7,315 nt of DNA. It comes from an uncultured Clostridia bacterium (GTDB taxonomy: Bacteria; Bacillota; Clostridia; Oscillospirales; Acutalibacteraceae). Every line of letters starts with the position of its first letter. Position 1 is the first letter of the stretch. The stretch covers positions 1-7,315 of the forward strand of contig CAMOTT010000102.1 in the NCBI GenBank assembly GCA_946626015.1. Reading direction: 5' to 3'. Under the pieces are notes generated by a model. The model saw only the letters and a list, made by a program, of their open reading frames with translations. It did not search any database and was not told the DNA's origin. The translations under genes were made by a program, and so were the position numbers. Below, piece after piece: positions 1 through 5,265 of the stretch.

Positions 1-1
1 G

Positions 2-676
2 GTTTACGGCAGCGCGAACTGGGGCGATATGGACGTCCGCTCCGTGCTTTCCGCCTTCCCGCAGGTCGTGGATTTCTCCGGCCATTCGCACTATGCGGCC
101 TCCGATCCCCGTTCGGTGTGGCAGAAGCAGTTTACTGCCATTGGCACCGGCGGCCTTGCCTATGAGGAAGTGACCGTTGGCCGTGACCGCACCCTGCACC
201 CGGAGGGCTTTGCTCAGGCGGCCCAGGGCTGGATAGTTGAGGCGGACGCAAATAACCGGCTGCGTCTGAGGGGTTTTGACGTGGCCACAGGGGAGTGGCT
301 GTGCGAATACGTTATGGACGATGTGGTGAACCCGAAAAACTTTGCCTACACCCCGGCGCAGCAGAGGAGCAGGTCTTCGGCTCCCAAATTCCCGGAGGGC
401 TCCGCTTTGACCGCTGTCAAAAACGAAGACGGATATACCGTGACCGCCCCTGCCGCCGTGAGCACGGATGGGAACATCGTTTTCCTTTACCGGCTCTACG
501 TGGAGGACGGAAAGGGCAAAATCCTGCACAGCGAATATGTGGTCAACGACTATTGCAACAGCCGCCCAAGGGAGACGGTTGAGTTTAAAATCAACGCCCC
601 GGCGGGGTCTGTTGTCAAGGCGGCGGCGGAAAACGCCTACGGTATGCAGTCTGAAAAACTGAGCCTCACTCTTTGA
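2..676 (+). CDS. Calcineurin-like metallophosphoesterase, C-terminal part (5' end outside window)
   Basis: The reading frame is open from base 2, so the gene begins upstream of the window and the ATG at 29 is internal. The visible 224 residues start with a VYGSANWGD stretch, then a PQVVDFSGHSHY block. The GHSH at bases 80-91 is the last metal-binding motif (GHxH) of the calcineurin-like phosphoesterase fold, and the following DPRS...W..FTAIGTGGL segment is typical of clostridial members. Such enzymes hydrolyse phosphomonoesters or phosphodiesters with two metal ions; the substrate cannot be told here. The last 85 residues or so (KNEDGYTVTAPAAV onward) look like a beta-rich Ig-like tail, compatible with an exported enzyme, but the N-terminus that would show a signal peptide is missing. 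The next gene has its own promoter, so this is probably the last gene of its transcript. Family call confident, role unknown. Confidence 0.85.
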   Translation, partial: VYGSANWGDMDVRSVLSAFPQVVDFSGHSHYAASDPRSVWQKQFTAIGTGGLAYEEVTVGRDRTLHPEGFAQAAQGWIVEADANNRLRLRGFDVATGEWLCEYVMDDVVNPKNFAYTPAQQRSRSSAPKFPEGSALTAVKNEDGYTVTAPAAVSTDGNIVFLYRLYVEDGKGKILHSEYVVNDYCNSRPRETVEFKINAPAGSVVKAAAENAYGMQSEKLSLTL

Positions 677-680
677 GGCT
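662..680 (+). terminator. Hairpin across the metallophosphoesterase stop codon, possible weak terminator
   Basis: AGCCTCA (662-668) pairs perfectly with TGAGGCT (674-680) around a 5-base loop, and the TGA stop codon (674-676) lies in the 3' arm. The following bases (GCGTTTC) are only weakly T-rich, so this is a poor intrinsic terminator. It may instead act in mRNA 3'-end stability, or be chance. No better terminator is visible before the promoter at 726. Confidence 0.35.
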
Positions 681-725
681 GCGTTTCATCCCCGATCAGA
701 ACCTACCCGGGGCAGGGCTTTCGGA

Positions 726-754
726 TTGACTTTGAACCGGGGAATTGATATAAT
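726..754 (+). promoter_or_regulatory. Vegetative (sigma-A type) promoter of the ATP-grasp/glycosyltransferase operon
   Basis: A -35 box TTGACT (726-731) and a perfect -10 box TATAAT (749-754) are separated by 17 bases, and a TGA just before the -10 (746-748) makes an extended TGnTATAAT element. Transcription would start near 760, giving a leader of roughly 50 bases before the ATG at 814. It matches 11 of 12 consensus bases with ideal spacing, so strong housekeeping expression is likely. Confidence 0.85.
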
Positions 755-764
755 TGTTGAGGCT

Positions 765-798
765 TTTTACAAAGATCGGAATTTTACAAAGATCAGAA
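765..798 (+). repeat. 17-bp tandem duplication in the operon leader
   Basis: Two adjacent 17-base units, 765-781 and 782-798, begin TTTTACAAAGATC and differ at a single base (CGGAA against CAGAA). They lie between the predicted transcription start and the ribosome binding site, so they would be in the 5' untranslated RNA. The second copy runs directly into the AAGGAGG ribosome site. It may be a replication-slippage duplication or a doubled regulatory element. Confidence 0.85.
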
Positions 799-805
799 AA
801 GGAGG
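799..805 (+). promoter_or_regulatory. Ribosome binding site that fixes the ATP-grasp start at 814
   Basis: AAGGAGG (799-805) lies 8 bases before the ATG at 814. The in-frame TTG at 754 overlaps the end of the -10 promoter box and would lie upstream of the transcript start, so it cannot be the start codon. Confidence 0.88.
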
Positions 806-813
806 ATATCCGG

Positions 814-1980
814 ATGCCTTCTGAACGGAATTTTGAAACCAGCGGATTTTATGCCGTCGTACTTGGAAATTGGCATTTCAACTCCCTCGGTATCGTCCGC
901 TCGTTGGGTGAGCAGGGCGTACCGGTGGTCTCCGTGAATTTCAGCGAGTCCGGTTATGCCGACAGCAGCCGTTACGCGCAGAAGGTGTATCACGTCAAAG
1001 ACCATGCTCAGGCAATGGAGGTTTTGCGGGATATTGCCGGCGCGGCTCAGGGCAGGGGCGTACTGTTCCCCTGCAGCGACCAGACGGCTCTGTTCCTTGA
1101 TGAGAACCGTTCTGCTCTGGAGGAGTCCTTTATCGTTCCCCATGCAGGGGGCAATATGGGCAAGTGGATGCAGAAGGACGAGATGTGCGCTGCGGCCGGC
1201 AGAGCTGGTTACAACGTGCCGGAAAGCCGCGTGCTGACGGCGGAGGATTTTGCCGGGCTTGAAAAACTGCCCCTGCCGCTGATAGTCAAGCCCCTTGCCA
1301 GCGTGGAGGGCAACAAGGCGGATATCCGCGTCTGCTGGGACGGAGATGCCGCCAAACAGATCGCCAAAGAGCTGGGGGAGAGCGGATATACGCGCATCCT
1401 TGCCCAGACCTTTCTCCACGGCGAAAAAGAGCAGACAGTGGGTTACTGCGGCTGTAAGACCCGTGGCGCGCCGGTGGAGCTTTACGGCCAGGTGGAAAAA
1501 ATCAGGGAATACCCGGCGGAGCGGGGCAGCGCAAGCTACGCGCAGATCGTTCCGGAGGTTCAATATATCGATACCGAAGTTCTTGACCGGTTTTTGGAGG
1601 AGACAGGCTTTGAGGGTCTGTTTGATCTTGATATAAAAGTGATCGACGGCACGCCGTGGTTTATTGAGATAAATTTCCGCAACGGCGCTTATTCCTACGC
1701 CTTTACGGCGGCGGGCTGCAATATTCCGTACACCTGGTTCTGCGCCCAGACAGGGCAGACCCTGCCCGAGAGATCCATCCGGCAGGTGCGCCTGATGAGC
1801 GAGCGCGACGACCTGAACTATGTGCTGGACAAACAGATGTCCCCCTTCCGGTGGCTGAGGGATCTGCGGAAAACGGATGTGTGCATGATTTTTAACCGGC
1901 GTGACCGGGAGCCCTTCCGCGCTGCTTACAACAAAATTGCAGAGTTTGCCCTCGCCTGCGCGGGCAGACGGCTGCGCTAA
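814..1980 (+). CDS. ATP-grasp domain ligase (carboxylate-amine ligase type)
   Basis: A 388-residue protein with the order of an ATP-grasp enzyme. The N-terminal pre-ATP-grasp domain has the VVLGNWHFNSLGIVRSLGEQGV motif region (about residues 15-37). QKDEM places the first nucleotide-binding lysine at K121, and LIVKP the second at K159. The C-terminal metal-binding strand FIEINFRNGAY supplies E285 and N287, with D273 upstream in LFDLDIK. Such enzymes activate a carboxylate as an acyl-phosphate and join it to an amine or similar nucleophile; D-aspartate ligase is one relative with this layout, but the acceptor here is not readable. No signal peptide or membrane segment is seen, so it is cytoplasmic. 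It is the first gene of an operon; the glycosyltransferase starts 22 bases after its stop, pointing to envelope precursor or glycan modification. Family firm, substrate unknown. Confidence 0.85.
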   Translation: MPSERNFETSGFYAVVLGNWHFNSLGIVRSLGEQGVPVVSVNFSESGYADSSRYAQKVYHVKDHAQAMEVLRDIAGAAQGRGVLFPCSDQTALFLDENRSALEESFIVPHAGGNMGKWMQKDEMCAAAGRAGYNVPESRVLTAEDFAGLEKLPLPLIVKPLASVEGNKADIRVCWDGDAAKQIAKELGESGYTRILAQTFLHGEKEQTVGYCGCKTRGAPVELYGQVEKIREYPAERGSASYAQIVPEVQYIDTEVLDRFLEETGFEGLFDLDIKVIDGTPWFIEINFRNGAYSYAFTAAGCNIPYTWFCAQTGQTLPERSIRQVRLMSERDDLNYVLDKQMSPFRWLRDLRKTDVCMIFNRRDREPFRAAYNKIAEFALACAGRRLR

Positions 1981-1989
1981 AGAAAGAAC

Positions 1990-1995
1990 AGGAGG
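1990..1995 (+). promoter_or_regulatory. Ribosome binding site that fixes a GTG start at 2003
   Basis: AGGAGG (1990-1995) lies 7 bases before GTG (2003-2005), and the family N-terminus begins immediately after it. The longer in-frame ATG at 1901 lies inside the upstream gene, has no ribosome site of this quality and adds 34 residues unlike any glycosyltransferase. Confidence 0.85.
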
Positions 1996-2002
1996 ACAGC
2001 CT

Positions 2003-3145
2003 GTGACCCATTCTGTATTTTTTTTCATAGAGTCCCTTGAATACGGAGGGGCTGAAAACATTATGGCCAACATCGCCAAGTTTTATGATAAAAACAGATT
2101 TCGTTTTTCAGTGCTATCCGAGACGGACGAGGAGCCTCATACTCCTGTGGTGGAGGAAAACTGCGATTATAAGAGCGTCACAAAAAAGCAGAGCCGTTTC
2201 CCCCTGCTGAGACGGGCGCGCAACTCCATAAGGATGCGTTACCTGATGGGGGTTTCGCCAAAGCTTGCCCACCGCACCTTTGTACGAAAAAAATATGATC
2301 TTGAGGTGGCCTTTTGCGAGGGCTTTTCTACAAAATTCATCTCCGGCTGCACCGGCTGCAAAAAAGTCGCCTGGGTGCATACGGACGTGCTGAATTATCC
2401 CTGGAGCGAAAAAATACACGGGGGCAGCGAGGCGGAGCGGAAGTGTTACGAGGGGTACGACGCCATTGTGACGGTTTCCCAATCCATGCGGCAGGCATTT
2501 ATCGAGAAGTACGGCATGGCGGACAAGGTGCGCGTGCTGTACAATCCCATTGATTTTGACGACATCCGCGAAAAGAGCCGTCAGCCCCTGCCCATACCGA
2601 AGGAGGATGCCTTTACCTTTGTGCTTGTGGGCAGCCTTAAACCCATAAAGGGCTACGACCGTCTTGTAAGGGTCTGCGCCCGTCTGAAAGACGAGGACTT
2701 TGACTTTCGTGTGCGCATACTCGGCTCCGGAAATGAACACGGCAAAATTGTTGAAGATATAAAAACGCTGGGGCTTGAGGATCGTTTTTTGCTTTTGCCC
2801 TATCAGGATAATCCTTTCCCTTACGTGGCGGCGGCGGATTGCTTTGTTTGCGCCTCTTATGCAGAGGGTTACAGCACCACTGTCACCGAGGCGGTGGTTT
2901 TAGGCACCCCCGTGGTTACCACGGAATGTTCCGGTATGCGTGAAATATTCGGCGAAAAAGAGTGCGGCATCATCTGCGAGAACAGCGAGGAGGGTCTTTA
3001 TGACGGTATGCGCAAAATGCTGACCTCCCCGGAGCTCCGCGCAAGGTGCGCCGAACAGGAGAGGGAGCGCGCAAAGGATTTCGACAGCGGAGTGCGGATG
3101 AGAGCCATTGAGGATTTCTTTGAGCAGCTGATCGGATCAAAATAA
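2003..3145 (+). CDS. Glycosyltransferase, GT-B fold, family 4 type
   Basis: A 380-residue protein that transfers a sugar from an activated donor, most likely a nucleotide sugar, to an acceptor on the cytoplasmic side. The N-terminal acceptor domain opens with a hydrophobic strand (VFFFIESLEYGG) and GGAEN at residues 15-19, the usual glycine-rich start of GT4 enzymes. WVHTD and VSQSMRQAF are further family signs. The C-terminal donor domain begins near residue 206 with FVLVGSLKPIKG (K213, K216 near the donor phosphates) and carries the retaining-enzyme EX7E motif, E288 and E296 in EGYSTTVTE. Length is normal and there are no membrane segments. It is co-transcribed with the ATP-grasp ligase and followed by a strong terminator. 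The pair suggests capsule, teichoic acid or another surface glycan, but donor and acceptor cannot be named. Codons 6-8 hold an 8-T run. Confidence 0.88.
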   Translation: MTHSVFFFIESLEYGGAENIMANIAKFYDKNRFRFSVLSETDEEPHTPVVEENCDYKSVTKKQSRFPLLRRARNSIRMRYLMGVSPKLAHRTFVRKKYDLEVAFCEGFSTKFISGCTGCKKVAWVHTDVLNYPWSEKIHGGSEAERKCYEGYDAIVTVSQSMRQAFIEKYGMADKVRVLYNPIDFDDIREKSRQPLPIPKEDAFTFVLVGSLKPIKGYDRLVRVCARLKDEDFDFRVRILGSGNEHGKIVEDIKTLGLEDRFLLLPYQDNPFPYVAAADCFVCASYAEGYSTTVTEAVVLGTPVVTTECSGMREIFGEKECGIICENSEEGLYDGMRKMLTSPELRARCAEQERERAKDFDSGVRMRAIEDFFEQLIGSK

Positions 3146-3172
3146 ATTTTATATTGATATTTTGGAACAAAA

Positions 3173-3219
3173 AAGAGTTTCTTTTCCGTGCTTTTGGAAG
3201 AGAAACTCTTGATTTTTTT
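3173..3219. terminator. Bidirectional intrinsic terminator between convergent operons
   Basis: A 15-base-pair stem: 5' arm 3173-3187 starting AAGAGTTTC, 3' arm 3196-3210 ending GAAACTCTT, 8-base loop. In the plus transcript the only irregularity is a G-U pair (3183 with 3200), and seven T follow at 3213-3219. Read on the minus strand the same hairpin has one A-C mismatch and runs into its own T stretch, so it can end both the glycosyltransferase transcript and the epimerase transcript. Confidence 0.9.
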
Positions 3220-3238
3220 ATTCGTTTTTCTGTAAAAC

Positions 3239-4108
3239 TCAGCCCCAAAGCTCTCTGAGGAACTTTACCGACTTCGCGGCGTCGGCGTCCAGCTTAGCGT
3301 CGTCCGCGCCGTGGGAAAGATCGCGCCAGATGGAGATATCCTTGCCAACCTGACCGCCGGGGCGCACGAAGGGCTCCATAACGACTGCGCCGTTGTAGCC
3401 GATCTCGTTGAGAGCGTCACCGATCTCCTTCCAGGGCATCCTGCCCTCGGCGTAGGGCGGTCTGCGGTTGCCCTCGCCCACGTGGAAGTGGCCAAGGTAT
3501 TTGCCGGCCTTTCTGATGGCGTCAACAAAGGAGTCCTCCTCGATGTTCATGTGGAAGGTGTCCAGCATAACGTGTACGTTTTTCTTGTCCACCGCCTTGA
3601 CGTAGTCGAGACACTCGTCGCAGTCGTTTATAAGATAGCCCTCAAAGCGGTTGAGAGCCTCCATGTTCAGCTCAATGCCGTGATCCGCGGCCATATCCGC
3701 CAGCTTGCGCATACTGTTTACGCTGCGCTCAAAGTCGCCGGGCTTGTCGAAGCCGCTTTTAAAATCCACCGGCCAGTAGGAGTAGAGAGCGCCGCCGATG
3801 GAGCGTATGCCGGCAATCTCCATTTTGCGGAAAATGTCGGCGTAGAACTCAAAGGCCTTTTTTACCGCGGCGGAGTCCGTGGAGGCTAAATTGTGCTCCG
3901 GACGGGGCCCGTAGCCGCCGGTGAGGGTTATACCCTCGGCCTCGGAGACCTTTCTCAGCTCGGTGAAAAAGCTGTCGTTTTCCAGATGAAAAGCGCCGCA
4001 GGCAACCTCAAGGGCGTCAAAGCCCAGAGCCTTGACCTTGCTGATGTAGGGTAGGAATTCTCCGCCCCATTCTTTCTCCCAGTAAGCGTAGTATATCCCG
4101 TATTTCAT
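3239..4108 (-). CDS. Ketose 3-epimerase, D-psicose (D-allulose)/D-tagatose 3-epimerase family
   Basis: A 289-residue TIM-barrel enzyme of the sugar phosphate isomerase/epimerase superfamily. It resembles the psicose/tagatose 3-epimerase branch along its length: start MKYGIYYAYWEKEW, GGALYSYWPVD (105-115), LDTFHMNIEEDSF (182-194), GHFHVGEGNRR (206-216), MPW.EIG (224-230), VVMEPFV (242-248) and IWRDLS. The four metal ligands of the family are all present as E150, D183, H209 and E245; E150 and E245 are also the acid-base pair that inverts C3 of a free ketohexose such as fructose/allulose. Length matches the family (about 290). It is cytoplasmic and the second gene of an operon, 21 bases after the aldolase stop. 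The true sugar could be another ketose or a related compound. The ATG at 4108 is chosen from its ribosome site; the TTG at 4126 overlaps that site. Confidence 0.9.
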   Translation of the reverse strand: MKYGIYYAYWEKEWGGEFLPYISKVKALGFDALEVACGAFHLENDSFFTELRKVSEAEGITLTGGYGPRPEHNLASTDSAAVKKAFEFYADIFRKMEIAGIRSIGGALYSYWPVDFKSGFDKPGDFERSVNSMRKLADMAADHGIELNMEALNRFEGYLINDCDECLDYVKAVDKKNVHVMLDTFHMNIEEDSFVDAIRKAGKYLGHFHVGEGNRRPPYAEGRMPWKEIGDALNEIGYNGAVVMEPFVRPGGQVGKDISIWRDLSHGADDAKLDADAAKSVKFLRELWG

Positions 4109-4116
4109 AGAAAAAA

Positions 4117-4123
4117 CACCTTT
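4117..4123 (-). promoter_or_regulatory. Ribosome binding site that fixes the epimerase start at 4108
   Basis: On the minus strand AAAGGTG (plus 4123 down to 4117) lies 8 bases before the ATG at 4108-4106. It sits in the short gap after the aldolase gene, so the epimerase has its own translation start on a shared mRNA. Confidence 0.75.
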
Positions 4124-4129
4124 CAAAAA

Positions 4130-5026
4130 TTATAAGAGCTTATCCTTGGCTGAGTCGTAGTAGACCTCAAGGCTTCTGAGTCTTGCCGGGCTCAGGGACG
4201 AGCCGCCTCTGGTGACGGTGGTGAAGGGGAGCCCCTGGAGCTTTAACAGATACTTGGCGCTGGCGTTGAAGCCGCTGTCAATGGCGTTGTCCAGGGCGAT
4301 TATATCCTGATGGGTGAGCCTTGCCTTTTCCACGTCCTTTTCAACAAAGAACTCATCGTACATCTTGCGGAAAAGCCTTACGCCGCAGGTGGTGGGGGTG
4401 GCGCAAACGCCCCTTGCCCCTGCCATATAGGCGTCAAAAAGATAGGGCATATTCGCCTGAAGGATGGCGGTCTCACCCTGATAGGGGATCTTGTCGGTGA
4501 TGCCGGGCATGGTGCTGGTGGTGTCCTTGATGGCGATTATCCTGCCGGTGTCCACAAGCCTGCCGTAGGCCTTGCCGCTCATCAGGTGTGGCTGCATGCC
4601 GGGGAACTCATAGAGCATGATGGGCAGGGTGGTGTGCTCCGCCAGCTCGGATATGTACGCGACCAGCTTGTCGTCGTCGTTGCCGTAGCCCTTTGTGACA
4701 AAAACAAGACCGTCAACGCCGGTCTGCTCCATGCGCTTTATTTCCTCGATCTGCATATTCCAGCCCGGCTCAAGGTTCGCCGTGGCCACTACCTCAACGC
4801 TGCCGGAATGCTTTGCCGCTATCTCGGCGCACTTGACTCTTTCGTCCTGTGTCAGGGCGGTCATCTCCGCGCTGCCGCAGACGGCGAAAAGGTGATGGGA
4901 GCCCTTCTCCACCTGAAACTCCACATACTTGGCGTAGGTGTCATAGTCGATGGTTTTGTCCTCGTTGAAAGGGGTCATCAACAGAGAGTAAATTCCCCTG
5001 TATTCTTCCGGATTGCCTGAAAACAT
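4130..5026 (-). CDS. Dihydrodipicolinate synthase/N-acetylneuraminate lyase superfamily aldolase, substrate unassigned
   Basis: A 298-residue class I (Schiff-base) TIM-barrel aldolase of usual length. Family signs are the LLMTPFNED start (15-23), the pocket loop CGSAEMTALTQDER (50-63), the catalytic tyrosine Y139 in LYEFP and the Schiff-base lysine K167 in IAIKDTT. It is probably not true dihydrodipicolinate synthase: the GTTGE loop of DapA is GSAEM here, so the second threonine is alanine, and the arginine that binds the aspartate-semialdehyde carboxylate a few residues after YNVP is absent (YEFPGMQP). Members with such changes cleave or dehydrate sugar acids and other 2-keto acids. The adjacent ketose epimerase supports sugar catabolism. 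The ATG at 5026 has AAGGAAG 7 bases upstream, and the gene is first in its operon with a good promoter at 5068-5096. A DapA annotation would be an over-call. Confidence 0.85.
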   Translation of the reverse strand: MFSGNPEEYRGIYSLLMTPFNEDKTIDYDTYAKYVEFQVEKGSHHLFAVCGSAEMTALTQDERVKCAEIAAKHSGSVEVVATANLEPGWNMQIEEIKRMEQTGVDGLVFVTKGYGNDDDKLVAYISELAEHTTLPIMLYEFPGMQPHLMSGKAYGRLVDTGRIIAIKDTTSTMPGITDKIPYQGETAILQANMPYLFDAYMAGARGVCATPTTCGVRLFRKMYDEFFVEKDVEKARLTHQDIIALDNAIDSGFNASAKYLLKLQGLPFTTVTRGGSSLSPARLRSLEVYYDSAKDKLL

Positions 5027-5040
5027 ATTATCGCTTCCTT

Positions 5041-5054
5041 ATTTAATATTAAAT
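5041..5054. promoter_or_regulatory. Perfect 14-bp palindrome in the aldolase leader, possible operator
   Basis: ATTTAATATTAAAT reads the same on both strands. It lies just after the predicted minus-strand transcription start (near 5061) and directly before the aldolase ribosome site, where a bound repressor would block transcription. It is pure A/T, so chance is more likely than for a mixed sequence. Confidence 0.4.
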
Positions 5055-5067
5055 GCTGCCGTAAATG

Positions 5068-5096
5068 ATTATATCATTGCGTGCGGTATTTATCAA
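5068..5096 (-). promoter_or_regulatory. Sigma-A type promoter of the aldolase/epimerase operon
   Basis: On the minus strand a -35 TTGATA (plus 5096-5091) and a -10 TATAAT (plus 5073-5068) are 17 bases apart, with TGA before the -10 giving an extended TGnTATAAT. The predicted start near 5061 leaves a leader of about 35 bases. It fires away from the LRR-gene promoter. Confidence 0.82.
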
Positions 5097-5100
5097 TACG

Positions 5101-5116
5101 ATAATCAATAGATTAT
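5101..5116. promoter_or_regulatory. 16-bp inverted repeat between divergent promoters, possible regulator site
   Basis: ATAATC (5101-5106) and GATTAT (5111-5116) are perfect inverted halves around AATA. The centre lies about 47 bases upstream of the predicted aldolase transcript start and just behind its -35 box, a position often used by activators. ATCAATA also occurs directly repeated at 5092-5098 and 5104-5110, the first copy overlapping the -35 box. Confidence 0.45.
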
Positions 5117-5146
5117 ATATGTTTTTTGGCGCGCCGCCGGCTCTTG

Positions 5147-5176
5147 TTGACAATAGGGCGCGAACTATGATATAAT
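5147..5176 (+). promoter_or_regulatory. Consensus promoter of the LRR protein gene
   Basis: A perfect -35 TTGACA (5147-5152) and a perfect -10 TATAAT (5171-5176), 18 bases apart, with TGA before the -10 (5168-5170). Transcription would begin near 5183, leaving a leader of about 80 bases before the ATG at 5266. Confidence 0.87.
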
Positions 5177-5254
5177 ATTCTCGCAATGCAAATAACGATA
5201 AACGGTCGTTTTGTCGGCTTTGTTAATAGGCTTTGAGCTTTATTCCCTGTTTGC

Positions 5255-5259
5255 GGAGG
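5255..5259 (+). promoter_or_regulatory. Ribosome binding site that fixes the LRR protein start at 5266
   Basis: GGAGG (5255-5259) lies 6 bases before the ATG at 5266. Starting here gives a classical signal peptide (MRKKKIKQLW...), whereas the ATG at 5233 has no ribosome site and would add 11 residues in front of the positive n-region. Confidence 0.85.
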
Positions 5260-5265
5260 AGAGTT

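Noticed and set aside
1901..2002. A longer N-terminus for the glycosyltransferase from the ATG at 1901
   Set aside because: It would overlap the ATP-grasp gene by 80 bases, lacks a ribosome site and adds residues foreign to the family; GTG at 2003 has AGGAGG at the right distance.
793..2079. A 428-codon open frame on the minus strand opposite the ATP-grasp gene
   Set aside because: It has no ribosome site or recognisable domain and covers the well-supported ATP-grasp gene; it results from codon bias in GC-rich DNA.
3311..3889. A 192-codon plus-strand frame opposite the epimerase gene
   Set aside because: Antisense shadow; the minus strand carries all catalytic residues of the epimerase family.
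4310..5020. A 236-codon plus-strand frame opposite the aldolase gene
   Set aside because: Its Gly/Val/His/Leu-rich product is the typical antisense shadow of a high-GC gene, and the minus strand encodes a clear family protein.
4130..5026. Calling the aldolase dapA (lysine biosynthesis)
   Set aside because: The GTTGE loop threonine and the carboxylate-binding arginine are missing and the neighbour is a sugar epimerase.
5128..5135. GGCGCGCC palindrome between divergent promoters
   Set aside because: An 8-base GC palindrome can arise by chance and adjoins GC-rich filler; no matching partner site is seen.
5194..5211. Short inverted repeats (AACGA/TCGTT, AAACG/CGTTT) in the LRR leader
   Set aside because: Five-base arms only, mutually exclusive, with no other support for a riboswitch or operator.
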